A stretch of 37,179 nucleotides of DNA from an uncultured Bacteroidales bacterium (GTDB lineage: Bacteria; Bacteroidota; Bacteroidia; Bacteroidales; F082). Positions 18,213 through 25,860 of this stretch are shown here, piece after piece (within the stretch, counting starts at the first letter, position 1; each line of letters opens with the position of its first letter). The notes below the pieces were generated by a model. The model had not been told where the DNA came from. It did not search any database and worked only from the letters and a program-made list of their open reading frames with translations. Location of the stretch: NCBI GenBank assembly GCA_947303625.1, contig CAMYYV010000015.1, positions 1 to 37,179 of the forward strand, in the 5' to 3' direction. The translations under genes were made by a program, and so were the position numbers.

Positions 18213-20579
18213 ATGATTACTCTCGATAAACTGGAACTCGGACATTCTGCTCGCATCAAGGCTGTGGGAGGCGAAGGACAGCGCCGCCAGCACTTCTTGG
18301 ACATGGGTGTGATTCCCGATGCCGTCATCAAACCTGTGAAATACGCTCCTTTGGGCGACCCCATGGAGGTAATGATCCACGGCTATGCACTCACCCTGCG
18401 TAAGGCCGACGCCACCCTCATCGAGGTGGAGCCTTGCGACGAATCGCAAGCCGAAGAGACCGACAAGAGCTTCGACCTCAACCGCCTCTATATCACCTCC
18501 CTCCCTGACCACAACGCCCACCCTGGCCTTGGTGAGGAAGGCATCTATCACGACAAGTCCCATGAGACACCGTTGCCCAAAGGTACCAAGCTCACCTTCG
18601 CTCTCGCCGGCCAGCAGAACTGCGGCAAGACCACGCTCTTCAACCAGCTGACGGGCGCCAACCAGCATGTGGGCAACTTCCCTGGCGTCACCGTCGACCG
18701 CAAAGACGGAACTATCAAAGGACATCCTGAGACGTCAGTCACCGACCTGCCGGGCATCTATTCGCTGTCGCCTTACACCTCTGAAGAAATCGTCTCGCGC
18801 GAATTCATCATCAAGGAGAAGCCCAAGGCCATCATCAATATCGTCGATGCCAACAACATCGAGCGCAACCTCTACCTCACTATGCAACTCATGGAGTTAG
18901 GCACACCTATGGTATTGGCACTCAATATGATGGATGAGGTACGCAACAACGGTGGCAGCATATTGGTGAACGAGATGGAACAAATCCTAGGGCTGCCCGT
19001 CGTGCCCATTTCCGCTGCCAAAAACGAAGGCATCAACGAGCTCGTCGACCATGCCATCCATATCGCCAAATACCAAGAAGCCCCGGTGCGCCAGGACTTC
19101 TGTGACAAAGACGACCACGGTGGTGCTGTGCACCGTTGTCTCCATAGCATCATGCACCTCATCGAGGATCATGCCCAACGTGCTGACATCCCCGTGCGTT
19201 TCGCCGCCTCCAAACTCATCGAAGGCGATGCCATCGTTATGGAAGGCCTGAAGCTCTCTCAGAACGAGAAAGAGACCCTCGAGCACCTCATCTTGCAGAT
19301 GGAAGAGGAACGCGGTCTCGACCGCGCTGCGGCCATGGCTGAGATGCGCTTCGCCTTCATCAAGCGGCTCTGCGACAAGACCGTCGTGAAGCCCAAGGAA
19401 AGCAAGGAATACCAGCGCAGCCGCCGCATCGACCGCATCCTAACTGGCAAGTGGACGGCCATCCCCATTTTCATCCTAGTCATGATGGGCATCATTTATC
19501 TCTCCATTGACTTGCTCGGAGCGCCCCTACAAGACTGGCTCGACCAAGGCATCTCATGGCTTGGTGGACTATGCGGCGAGGCATTGGCCCGTTGGAATGT
19601 CCATCCCGCCGTACAATCGCTTGTCGTCGACGGCATCTTTGGCGGTGTGGGCAGCGTGTTGAGTTTCGTACCTATCATTATCTTGCTTTTCTTCTTCCTT
19701 AGCCTATTGGAAGACAGTGGCTATATGGCGCGTGTAGCCTTCGTCAGCGACAGCTTCTTGCGCAAGCTCGGCCTCACCGGCCATAGCATCGTGCCGATGC
19801 TCATCGGCTTTGGCTGCACCGTGCCTGCTGTCATGTCGACGCGGACCCTGCACTCCACACACGACCGTTGGCGCACCATCCTTCTGACGCCTTTTATGAG
19901 CTGCTCTGCCAAGATACCAATCTACGCCTTCTTCACCAGCGTGTTCTTCCCTCATCATGGAGGGCTGGCGCTCATCGGCTTGTATCTCTTAGGTATCATC
20001 GTCGGCATCATCACGGCGCTGTTCACCAAGTGGTTTGGCGACAAAGGCGACGTGGCGCCTTTCGTCATGGAGCTGCCCAATTACCGGATGCCGAGCCTCA
20101 AGAACGTGGCGCATCTGTTGTGGGACAAAACCAAGGACTTCCTTCAACGTGCCTTCACAGTCATTTTCATCGCCTCGTTGGTGATTTGGCTCTTGCAAAC
20201 CTTCGATTTCCACTTCAATATGGTCGAGAACGGCGAAGGCAGCATGTTGGCCAGCGTGGCCGGCTGGATTGCCCCCATCTTCCGCCCCATGGGCTTAGGT
20301 GAATGGCAGATTGTCACCGCCTTGGTGAGCGGCTTTATGGCCAAAGAGAGCGTAGTGGCCACCCTTGAGGTCTTGAACGCTATGCCTTTATTCACCACCG
20401 TCACCAGCATCTCCATGCTGGTCTTCTGCCTGCTTTACACGCCATGTGTGGCAGCCATGGCCGCCATACGTCGTGAGCTCGGCACCAAGTGGATGCTGTT
20501 CATCATTGCCTTCCAATGCGTCGTAGCTTGGCTCTGCGCATGGTTTGCCTATCTCATCGCCAACGCCATCATTGCATGA
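18213..20579 (+). CDS. feoB: FeoA-FeoB fusion ferrous iron transporter
   Basis: This 788-residue inner-membrane Fe(II) transporter carries an N-terminal FeoA (SH3-like) domain (about 1-75, MITLDKLELGHSARI...). A GTPase domain (about 125-300) follows, with G1 GQQNCGKTTLFNQLTG, switch/G2 GNFPGVTVDRKDG, G3 DLPGIYSLSPYT, G4 NMMDEV and G5 SAAKN. The C-terminal membrane domain has two Gate regions, including MLIGFGCTVPAVMSTRTL and FMSCSAKIPIYAFF. The FeoA-FeoB fusion is common in Bacteroidota. The stop overlaps the next gene by 4 bp (ATGA). Confidence 0.97.
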   Translation: MITLDKLELGHSARIKAVGGEGQRRQHFLDMGVIPDAVIKPVKYAPLGDPMEVMIHGYALTLRKADATLIEVEPCDESQAEETDKSFDLNRLYITSLPDHNAHPGLGEEGIYHDKSHETPLPKGTKLTFALAGQQNCGKTTLFNQLTGANQHVGNFPGVTVDRKDGTIKGHPETSVTDLPGIYSLSPYTSEEIVSREFIIKEKPKAIINIVDANNIERNLYLTMQLMELGTPMVLALNMMDEVRNNGGSILVNEMEQILGLPVVPISAAKNEGINELVDHAIHIAKYQEAPVRQDFCDKDDHGGAVHRCLHSIMHLIEDHAQRADIPVRFAASKLIEGDAIVMEGLKLSQNEKETLEHLILQMEEERGLDRAAAMAEMRFAFIKRLCDKTVVKPKESKEYQRSRRIDRILTGKWTAIPIFILVMMGIIYLSIDLLGAPLQDWLDQGISWLGGLCGEALARWNVHPAVQSLVVDGIFGGVGSVLSFVPIIILLFFFLSLLEDSGYMARVAFVSDSFLRKLGLTGHSIVPMLIGFGCTVPAVMSTRTLHSTHDRWRTILLTPFMSCSAKIPIYAFFTSVFFPHHGGLALIGLYLLGIIVGIITALFTKWFGDKGDVAPFVMELPNYRMPSLKNVAHLLWDKTKDFLQRAFTVIFIASLVIWLLQTFDFHFNMVENGEGSMLASVAGWIAPIFRPMGLGEWQIVTALVSGFMAKESVVATLEVLNAMPLFTTVTSISMLVFCLLYTPCVAAMAAIRRELGTKWMLFIIAFQCVVAWLCAWFAYLIANAIIA

Positions 20580-20731
20580 ACCTGCCTACCGTCATAGTAC
20601 TATTGGTCGTCATAGCCCTCGTCACTGTCGCCATCCGCATCCTGCGGATGGGCAAAGGCCAATGCTCTTGTGACGACAAGAAAAAAAGCGGTTGTTCGGG
20701 TTGTTCGGTGGATTGTCCGTTTAGACGGTGA
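20576..20731 (+). CDS. FeoB-associated Cys-rich membrane protein
   Basis: A 51-residue protein with one N-terminal transmembrane helix (PTVIVLLVVIALVTVAI). Its short cytoplasmic or periplasmic tail holds five cysteines (QCSCDD..., SGCSGCSVDCPF). It matches the small FeoB-associated Cys-rich family that usually follows feoB. Its start overlaps the feoB stop (ATGA). The cysteines may bind iron for handover to or from FeoB (inference from the family). Its TGA abuts the convergent binding-protein gene with no gap. Confidence 0.9.
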   Translation: MNLPTVIVLLVVIALVTVAIRILRMGKGQCSCDDKKKSGCSGCSVDCPFRR

Positions 20732-21853
20732 TTATTCCTCCACCAAATGATAGTACTTGGGTTGATACCCCTCCCACTCCCCAGTCAGCAGCTCGGGATG
20801 GAAGAAATGGATGAAGTCGGCCAACAGCAAATCAGGTTCGCACTGCGACTGCTCGAAATAACCTGTCGAAAGGATGTCGCAGACGATGATTTTGTGGTTC
20901 TTGAAGGCATCGAAAAGAGGATATACAGGACTCTCTTTCGCCAACGACTCGTAGGTCATAGGAAAAGGATTGGAGTTGATGACGCGCCAATAGTCGGCGT
21001 GCTGGGCTTTGGCGAGGATGCTCTCGGCATCCATGGGCACGCTGGCCGTCGAAGGGTTATCTTTCCAGATGTAGTCGGCACCGGCATCGGCGAAAAGCTT
21101 GGCCATATAGCTACGGCCGCCCGCCACATACCACTGTCCGTTGAAAGCCAGGTCGGAGAACACCGTGGGACGGGTCTCCACCTCGGTGCAAAGCCCTGAG
21201 AGAGCATTGTAGCGCCTTTCGATGTCGTCAAACCAGGCGTCGGCCTTGTCCTCACAGCCTGTCAGCATGCCAATGACGCGGATCCACTCAGCTCGGCCCA
21301 AAGGTGTGTTTTCCATGTAGTCGGCAAAGGGAAACAGCACGGCACCTGTAACATTCAAACCGCCTTGGTTACCATCAAAGTAAGGGGAATATAGCAAAAC
21401 GTCTGGCTGGATTTGTATCATTCGTTCCACGTCGGCGGCAGCCTCCGTACCAATGTCGTAGACTTTTTCCTGTGCCAGCAACGAACGCATGGTGCTGTCG
21501 GTCACGAAACGGCCTTCGAGGATGCCTTTCACGCGGTCGATCTCACCCAACCGGAGAAAGACAGCCCACTGGGTGGCCGAGAACGAAATCACCGACTGCA
21601 CCGGCACCCTGACTTGGGTCAGCCCCTCGCCCACCGCCTTTGTCGTGTCGTTGACCAAAGCGAACTTACCCAACGACAAGGTGGTGTCCCAAGGACAAAT
21701 GACCTCCATGAGATAGCCGTAGTCCTGCTCGCTGACAACAACATTACGCGCATAGCGCATCATGTTGTCAACCTCAACTTTCTCTTCTTGGACTTGATGG
21801 TTGAATCTACAGGCCGTCAAGACCACAAGCAACAGAATCCAGAGTCTTCTCAT
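20732..21853 (-). CDS. Periplasmic binding lipoprotein, ABC type (BtuF/FhuD-like)
   Basis: This 373-residue lipoprotein starts at ATG 21853, giving MRRLWILLLVVLTAC with a lipobox LTAC (Cys15). An upstream start would add 11 residues and spoil the signal. The body looks like a class III substrate-binding protein of the iron-siderophore/heme/B12 group. It has two lobes: DVERMIQIQPDVLLYSPYFD is the typical segment near the first lobe, and AKLFADAGADYIWKDN and the ESILAKAQHADYW stretch are in the second. The ligand cannot be read from sequence. Its place at the end of a cobalamin-riboswitch unit argues for cobamide (BtuF-like), while its neighbour feoAB is convergent and unrelated by transcription. 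No permease or ATPase gene follows. Confidence 0.8.
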   Translation of the reverse strand: MRRLWILLLVVLTACRFNHQVQEEKVEVDNMMRYARNVVVSEQDYGYLMEVICPWDTTLSLGKFALVNDTTKAVGEGLTQVRVPVQSVISFSATQWAVFLRLGEIDRVKGILEGRFVTDSTMRSLLAQEKVYDIGTEAAADVERMIQIQPDVLLYSPYFDGNQGGLNVTGAVLFPFADYMENTPLGRAEWIRVIGMLTGCEDKADAWFDDIERRYNALSGLCTEVETRPTVFSDLAFNGQWYVAGGRSYMAKLFADAGADYIWKDNPSTASVPMDAESILAKAQHADYWRVINSNPFPMTYESLAKESPVYPLFDAFKNHKIIVCDILSTGYFEQSQCEPDLLLADFIHFFHPELLTGEWEGYQPKYYHLVEE

Positions 21854-22014
21854 TGGGCATTCAGTTTTTCGAGACACTCCTTGCATAGGCAGTCCGTGTA
21901 GTGTTCTTTCAGATAGGCTTTGGTGGCATCAGTGAGCTGCACTTTGACGCACCAGCAGTCGATGGAATGGACGCATTCGAAGGTTTTTCCGCAACGGGGA
22001 CAGGTTTTGGTCAT
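21850..22014 (-). CDS. Small cysteine-rich CWC family protein
   Basis: A 54-residue protein: MTKTCPRCGKTFEC, then DCWCVKVQL, then DCLCKECLEKL. Eight cysteines form a zinc-ribbon-like set with the diagnostic CWC triplet. It has no signal peptide, so it is probably cytoplasmic. Its TGA overlaps the ATG of the binding lipoprotein (ATGA, 21850-21853), so the two are translationally coupled. The role of this family is unknown; it recurs beside transport genes in many bacteria (from general knowledge). Confidence 0.85.
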   Translation of the reverse strand: MTKTCPRCGKTFECVHSIDCWCVKVQLTDATKAYLKEHYTDCLCKECLEKLNAQ

Positions 22015-22048
22015 TGTTGAATCGTTGATTGTTGAACTATTGGTGAAA

Positions 22049-22077
22049 GTTCGGGCGGATTTGAAATCCGCCCGAAC
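22049..22077. repeat. Perfect 14-bp palindrome, REP-like
   Basis: GTTCGGGCGGATTT (22049-22062) and AAATCCGCCCGAAC (22064-22077) are exact reverse complements around a single base. There is no following T-run on either strand, so it is unlikely to be an intrinsic terminator. Confidence 0.85.
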
Positions 22078-22083
22078 CGAATC

Positions 22084-22100
22084 GGGGATTTGTAATCCCC
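22084..22100. repeat. Second palindrome of the REP-like pair
   Basis: GGGGATT, a TGT loop, then AATCCCC. It shares the GGATTT/AATCC core with the palindrome 7 bp away, so the two look like a paired element between two genes of the minus-strand operon. Confidence 0.75.
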
Positions 22101-22115
22101 TAAAAAGAATATCAA

Positions 22116-23204
22116 TTATTTAAACAACATTGCACTGGGAATGATGCCTGCCTTGAACGAATTGAGCAGCACACCATCGTTGGAATAGCGGTAGACGGTT
22201 CCGTTGTCCATATAGTTGCCCGCGTCGGCCACGTAGATGTCACCGGTCTTGGGCTCGACAGCCATATTATAAAACCATCCTTCAGGACTGGCGGTGATAT
22301 GGAAGGTCTCCGACAAGGTCAGCGTGGCGATGTCGAAACGACGCACTTCGTTGTTATAGATGAAATACAGTTGGTCGCCTGCGGGATTTGCTCTCACGAT
22401 GGAGGCTGTGCCAGGCAGTTCACACTGCTTCGTCGCCTGCTTCAGAATCGGGTCGATTTCCCACAGCGAGGGAGCCTCACCCCAGTCTTCCTCCCACGAG
22501 CGACCTTCGCAGAGTACCCACACATGACCGTTCTTGTCAACAGCCATAGCATTGGGTTCCTTACCCACCTCAATCTCGGCCACCTTCACATCGTTGTTGA
22601 TGTCAATAACCTGTACGGTATTGTAGCTCTCATGCGAGTCGGGGTTGATGTAATAATACGACCAGTTGCTGACATACAACTCGTTGCCCACCTGCACCAT
22701 CTTCTCTGTGGTCTTGCCTGTCTCGATGTAGCCCGCATGCTTCATCTCGATCGGGTCGATGATCCACAGGCCTGTGCCGATGATGTCGGTGACGTATGCC
22801 TTGTTGGGGGCCACGAAGTGCATCTCGCGTGGCGAATAAAAGTCACCAAGCTTGAACGGCTTCGTGGTGTCACACACGATAGAATTGGCATCCACCTTAT
22901 AAATAAGATTGCTGTTGTTGACCACCACATAGAGCTTGCCGTCGGTCATGGCAAGGCTTTGGCACACATCACCGAGTGGGGCATTGTTCACCTTGTAGAA
23001 TAGGTTATTGCACACCGTGTCGGCTTCAATGTCATAAAACGACAGCGAGCCATTGGAGAACTGGAAGTTTCCTTCGTTGAGCACGAACATGCCCGAGCCA
23101 AGATTGAGTCCGTTGGGGTTGACGGGGTCGACAGGTTGCTCGTGATGGCAAGCAAACAGCGACAAGGCCAAGGCTGCCAGTAGGAATAGTTTAAGTTTTT
23201 TCAT
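22116..23204 (-). CDS. YncE/DUF5074-like beta-propeller lipoprotein (BtuG-like candidate)
   Basis: A 362-residue lipoprotein with signal MKKLKLFLLAALALSLFAC (lipobox LFAC, Cys19) and a short acidic linker. A repeated four-stranded blade pattern follows: MFVLNEGNFQFSNGSLSFYD, DGKLYVVVNNSNLIYKVD, NKAYVTDIIGTGLWIID, NELYVSNWSYYYI and TGDIYVADAGNYM. This is the 6-7-bladed DUF5074/YncE type. In gut Bacteroides, surface beta-propeller lipoproteins called BtuG bind cobalamin and cap the TonB receptor BtuB. The riboswitch-led context makes the same role likely here, but no BtuB gene is adjacent. The ligand assignment is inference. Confidence 0.85.
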   Translation of the reverse strand: MKKLKLFLLAALALSLFACHHEQPVDPVNPNGLNLGSGMFVLNEGNFQFSNGSLSFYDIEADTVCNNLFYKVNNAPLGDVCQSLAMTDGKLYVVVNNSNLIYKVDANSIVCDTTKPFKLGDFYSPREMHFVAPNKAYVTDIIGTGLWIIDPIEMKHAGYIETGKTTEKMVQVGNELYVSNWSYYYINPDSHESYNTVQVIDINNDVKVAEIEVGKEPNAMAVDKNGHVWVLCEGRSWEEDWGEAPSLWEIDPILKQATKQCELPGTASIVRANPAGDQLYFIYNNEVRRFDIATLTLSETFHITASPEGWFYNMAVEPKTGDIYVADAGNYMDNGTVYRYSNDGVLLNSFKAGIIPSAMLFK

Positions 23205-23222
23205 CTTCAGTTTGTTTTACCC

Positions 23223-23285
23223 TGACCGTTGACCCTGACCCTGACCAGTCGTTCATCTGCTGGTCATGGTCTGGGTCAATGGTCA
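23223..23285. repeat. Inverted array of TGACCC units (26-bp arms)
   Basis: Arm 1 (23223-23248) is built from TGACC(N) units. Arm 2 (23260-23285) is its reverse complement with three mismatches, one of which would be a G-U pair in RNA. The loop is 11 nt. It lies in the 89-bp gap between two operon genes and could stabilise or attenuate mRNA. There is no T-run. Confidence 0.85.
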
Positions 23286-23293
23286 TGGTTATC

Positions 23294-24274
23294 TTATTGT
23301 TTCACAATACGTTTTGTTACAGTCTTCCCATCAGCGGCGATGCGGACGAAATAGATGCCTTGGTTGAGGCTGCCCATATCTATGGTGGCCGTTGTTGTCG
23401 AAAGCACCATCTGGCCCATTAGGTTATACACTTCCACCGTTTGCAGGCTTTCGGCCTTGACATTCAGGCGGTCTTTCACTGGGTTGGGATACAGGGTAAT
23501 GTCATCAGCCACATTCTCAGGCACGTCGAAATGTGCCAAGTCGTGGATTACACCAACAGCATCGAGGTCCATCCCACTGGAAGCGAATCCCGTAGGCCAT
23601 GGGTCGTTGATAACATGGCCTTCCGAGTCGGTGTTGGCATATTCGGGGTCGATGTTGCCCACCACGTCCACAATCCGGACATGGGTGATCTTGTTCTTGT
23701 CCAAGAGATCGTTGTCTTCCACCTCGTCCAAGTCGAACGGTGTCCCGTAGAAGGCACCATATTTACTGGCGAAGTTATGGATTTGGGAAGGATCGATTGA
23801 GCCTGCATTGCCCAGCTGCGTCTCAGTCTGGACATAAGACACAGCGGGGAAACGGAAGAAATTTAAGCCGTCGGAGCTGACCTCCACGAAGGCAAGCTCA
23901 AGGGCCCAGGTGTCGGGATTCATGGCATTGGCAAAGCCGTTCTCGAACACGGCAAAGTCGGGGCCAGGACCATTATAGATCGGTGAAGCGAAGGTCAGCA
24001 CTGCAAAGCCGCCATCGCCCAGACTGACGACATCGTAGGTGCCACCAGGCATACCCAAGGCGAGCGAATCGGCGCCATACGATGCGAGGCCGTTTTCAGG
24101 CTTGTCGATACGCATGGGTCCACGTTCTACCTTGCATCCCGTAGCCCAAGCCACGAATGCCGACGAGTCGGCATGCATGGCTGTGGTGCCAGGCTTGTCT
24201 TGTGCAGGTGCAAACTGCGCCCACAACGCGACTGGCACCATAGCCAGCATCCAGATGCAGATTCTCTTGATCAT
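23294..24274 (-). CDS. T9SS-exported surface protein of B12-operon type
   Basis: A 326-residue protein with signal peptide (about 1-19, ending ALWAQ). A beta-sandwich-like domain (about 20-245) contains GGTYDVVSLGDGGFAVLTF, GPGPDFAVFENGF, AFVEVSSDGLNFFRFPAVS and THVRIVDVVG. A type A T9SS sorting domain (about 255-326, ITLYPNPVKDRLNV... GIYFVRIAADGKTVTKRIVKQ) ends it. The central domain resembles a family annotated only as cell surface protein, seen near corrinoid-uptake genes in Bacteroidota; I know no defined activity for it. Its ATG overlaps the stop of the preceding gene (ATGA). It should therefore be under the same cobalamin riboswitch. Confidence 0.85.
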   Translation of the reverse strand: MIKRICIWMLAMVPVALWAQFAPAQDKPGTTAMHADSSAFVAWATGCKVERGPMRIDKPENGLASYGADSLALGMPGGTYDVVSLGDGGFAVLTFASPIYNGPGPDFAVFENGFANAMNPDTWALELAFVEVSSDGLNFFRFPAVSYVQTETQLGNAGSIDPSQIHNFASKYGAFYGTPFDLDEVEDNDLLDKNKITHVRIVDVVGNIDPEYANTDSEGHVINDPWPTGFASSGMDLDAVGVIHDLAHFDVPENVADDITLYPNPVKDRLNVKAESLQTVEVYNLMGQMVLSTTTATIDMGSLNQGIYFVRIAADGKTVTKRIVKQ

Positions 24275-25476
24275 TTCACAACAAGTTTCGCGGTGCGCAC
24301 GGCGTTGTCGCTATTCACGCTGATGAAATAGACACCAGCGTTCAGCATCTCAGTATTAACGCGCACCTGCTCGCCTTCGGCAGCCATGACGCTCATCGTG
24401 TTGACGAGACGTCCTGACATATCGTAAACCGACACCGTGTTCAGACCAGCGTTCTCAACAGTCACAAAGGTCTCGTTGACGGCAGGGTTAGGATAGACCG
24501 ACAGGCTCATGGCACTCTCGTTCACGCCAGTGGGTGCCCACACGGGCTCCACTTCCGTGGTCCACACATAGGTCCACTCGGCGATCTCGGTAGCGCAGGA
24601 TTCGTCGCCCCATTTGACGAAGTCGCCATTGTAGAGAGGCTCAGCATCGAATCCGTACCAGCCCATCATGCCGTTCACATTGTAGAGCCACCACATGCCA
24701 GAGAGCGCATAATGCAGTTCGCCATCATCGAAAGTGATGTCGGCGACGCCATACTCACCGACCTCATAGTTGAAGCGATTGTCGGCTGCCATGATGGCAT
24801 CCATCACTTCCTTGAGGATGACTTGTTCGCCATCGAAACGGAATCCCCATGCCAGGCATCTGTTGGGGTTGTTCCAGTTGACGGCAAACACCACCTCGTT
24901 CTCACCTTGGCCGACCCAATACAGGATCTCCGAGGATTCGATCTTGGCTTCATCGCCGAGGGCATACACGGCAGCGACTTCCTTCTCCCAGACATAAATC
25001 CAGTTCTCCGGGTCAATCATGGTGCCACAGTAGGTGTCGCCCCATTTCACATAATTGCCATTGACAAGCGTCTGAACATCAAAGGTGTTCCACGAAGGTT
25101 CACCGTCAATGACATATGAAACCCAACCTGGTTCCGTGAGGCTCAGGTCGAGAACACCGTCATTGAAGAAAATGTCGTTGAGGAAATAACCGTACTCGGA
25201 TCCACTGGCATCATAGCTGAAGCGGTAATCGGCAGCGGCGATGTCTTCCATGACTTCTTGGATGGTGACACTTTCGCCAGCAAAACGATAGCCCCAGGCC
25301 AAAGCCGTGTCGGGCTCAGCCCAATTGACGATGAAGACCACCTCGTTTTCGCCATCGCCAATCCAATACTTGATGTCGGCGGGGTCAATGGTGGCGTCCT
25401 CTTGTGCAAAGAGGTTGGTCGTAAACAGACCGAAGACTCCCATAAGGAGGAATAGTGTAAAGTTTTTAAAACGCAT
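24271..25476 (-). CDS. T9SS-exported protein with two tandem DUF4430/transcobalamin-like domains
   Basis: A 401-residue protein, first gene behind the cobalamin riboswitch. The signal peptide is 1-24 (ending NLFAQ). Two related ~140-residue units follow (about 33-172 and 180-312). Each has YWxGxGENEVVFxVNW, LAWGxRFxGExVxxxEVM, then a W(x)YxxxG...NGxxVKWGDxxC ending. The middle part, a short helix (EVMDAIMAAD), then G, then WLYNVNG...NGDFVKWG, resembles DUF4430 domains, which are related to the C-terminal domain of transcobalamin and intrinsic factor. This match was made by eye. A type A T9SS domain (about 325-401, SVYPNPAVNETF...) ends the protein. One cysteine per unit is conserved in the WGD(T/E)(Y/S)C motif. 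A surface cobamide-binding role is the best guess. Confidence 0.83.
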   Translation of the reverse strand: MRFKNFTLFLLMGVFGLFTTNLFAQEDATIDPADIKYWIGDGENEVVFIVNWAEPDTALAWGYRFAGESVTIQEVMEDIAAADYRFSYDASGSEYGYFLNDIFFNDGVLDLSLTEPGWVSYVIDGEPSWNTFDVQTLVNGNYVKWGDTYCGTMIDPENWIYVWEKEVAAVYALGDEAKIESSEILYWVGQGENEVVFAVNWNNPNRCLAWGFRFDGEQVILKEVMDAIMAADNRFNYEVGEYGVADITFDDGELHYALSGMWWLYNVNGMMGWYGFDAEPLYNGDFVKWGDESCATEIAEWTYVWTTEVEPVWAPTGVNESAMSLSVYPNPAVNETFVTVENAGLNTVSVYDMSGRLVNTMSVMAAEGEQVRVNTEMLNAGVYFISVNSDNAVRTAKLVVK

Positions 25477-25604
25477 AATACATTAAGTTTTAAAGGTTTG
25501 ATAATTAGTTAATTAACTTCTTACTTCAAAACTTCAAGGAGAACGTTGGTGCACCTTATATTAATAAGGGAAAGCCAGCTCTTGTCCCGAAAGCTTCGTT
25601 TCAG

Positions 25605-25762
25605 CGACAGGCGGCAGGTCTTCTGACTTACTCCTTTATTCTGGCCGCCTTCCCGAAAGACTAGGTTTTCAGTGGCATAGTGACCAGCGTGAAGAGCTTA
25701 CAGCAGCGGGAACTGCTCGGGATTTGCACCCGATTCCCTATTGAGCCTCGCGGCACCGCTTA
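25605..25762 (-). ncRNA. Cobalamin (adenosylcobalamin-type) riboswitch
   Basis: Read on the minus strand, the conserved parts appear in order. They are GGTGCC (25757-25752), then AATAGGGAATCGGGTG with CAAATCCC, GCAGTTCCCGCTGCTGT, GCCACTG, GGGAAGGC, and finally the B12 box AGTCAGAAGACCTGCC (25628-25613). These are the class hallmarks of the cobalamin riboswitch. Binding of B12 to the leader normally lowers expression of the downstream genes. The switch precedes the minus-strand operon running from 25476 to 20732. Confidence 0.96.
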
Positions 25763-25769
25763 TCGGCGG

Positions 25770-25777
25770 CAAAGATA
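25770..25777 (-). promoter_or_regulatory. -7 box of the riboswitch-led operon
   Basis: TATCTTTG on the minus strand, a few bases upstream of the riboswitch, fits TAnnTTTG. No well-spaced -33 TTG is seen. Confidence 0.6.
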
Positions 25778-25821
25778 CAGCAATTTCTGAAATAAAGCAT
25801 ACGGACTTCAAGAAAAATATC

Positions 25822-25829
25822 TATTTTTG
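25822..25829 (+). promoter_or_regulatory. -7 box of the repeat-rich T9SS protein
   Basis: TATTTTTG followed by CACTTTGG, 31 bp before the ATG at 25861. The -33 element is not clear. Confidence 0.6.
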
Positions 25830-25860
25830 CACTTTGGATTATACTAAGCATTTTGTCACT

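Larger units (their letters stand above)
25477..25860. other. 384-bp divergent intergenic region
   Basis: This gap between two divergent T9SS genes holds, from right to left, the plus-strand -7 box (25822-25829), the minus-strand -7 box (25770-25777) and the cobalamin riboswitch (25605-25762). A leader of about 125 nt then runs to the ATG at 25476. I see no clear terminator in that leader, so control may be translational. No coding region is credible here. Confidence 0.8.

Noticed and set aside
18213-20731. A functional operon of feoAB with the binding lipoprotein (iron-siderophore uptake)
   Set aside because: The genes are convergent with no gap; the lipoprotein is transcribed with the riboswitch-led unit instead.
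22049-22100. Palindromes as an intrinsic terminator
   Set aside because: Neither strand has a T-run after the stem; a REP-like repeat fits better.
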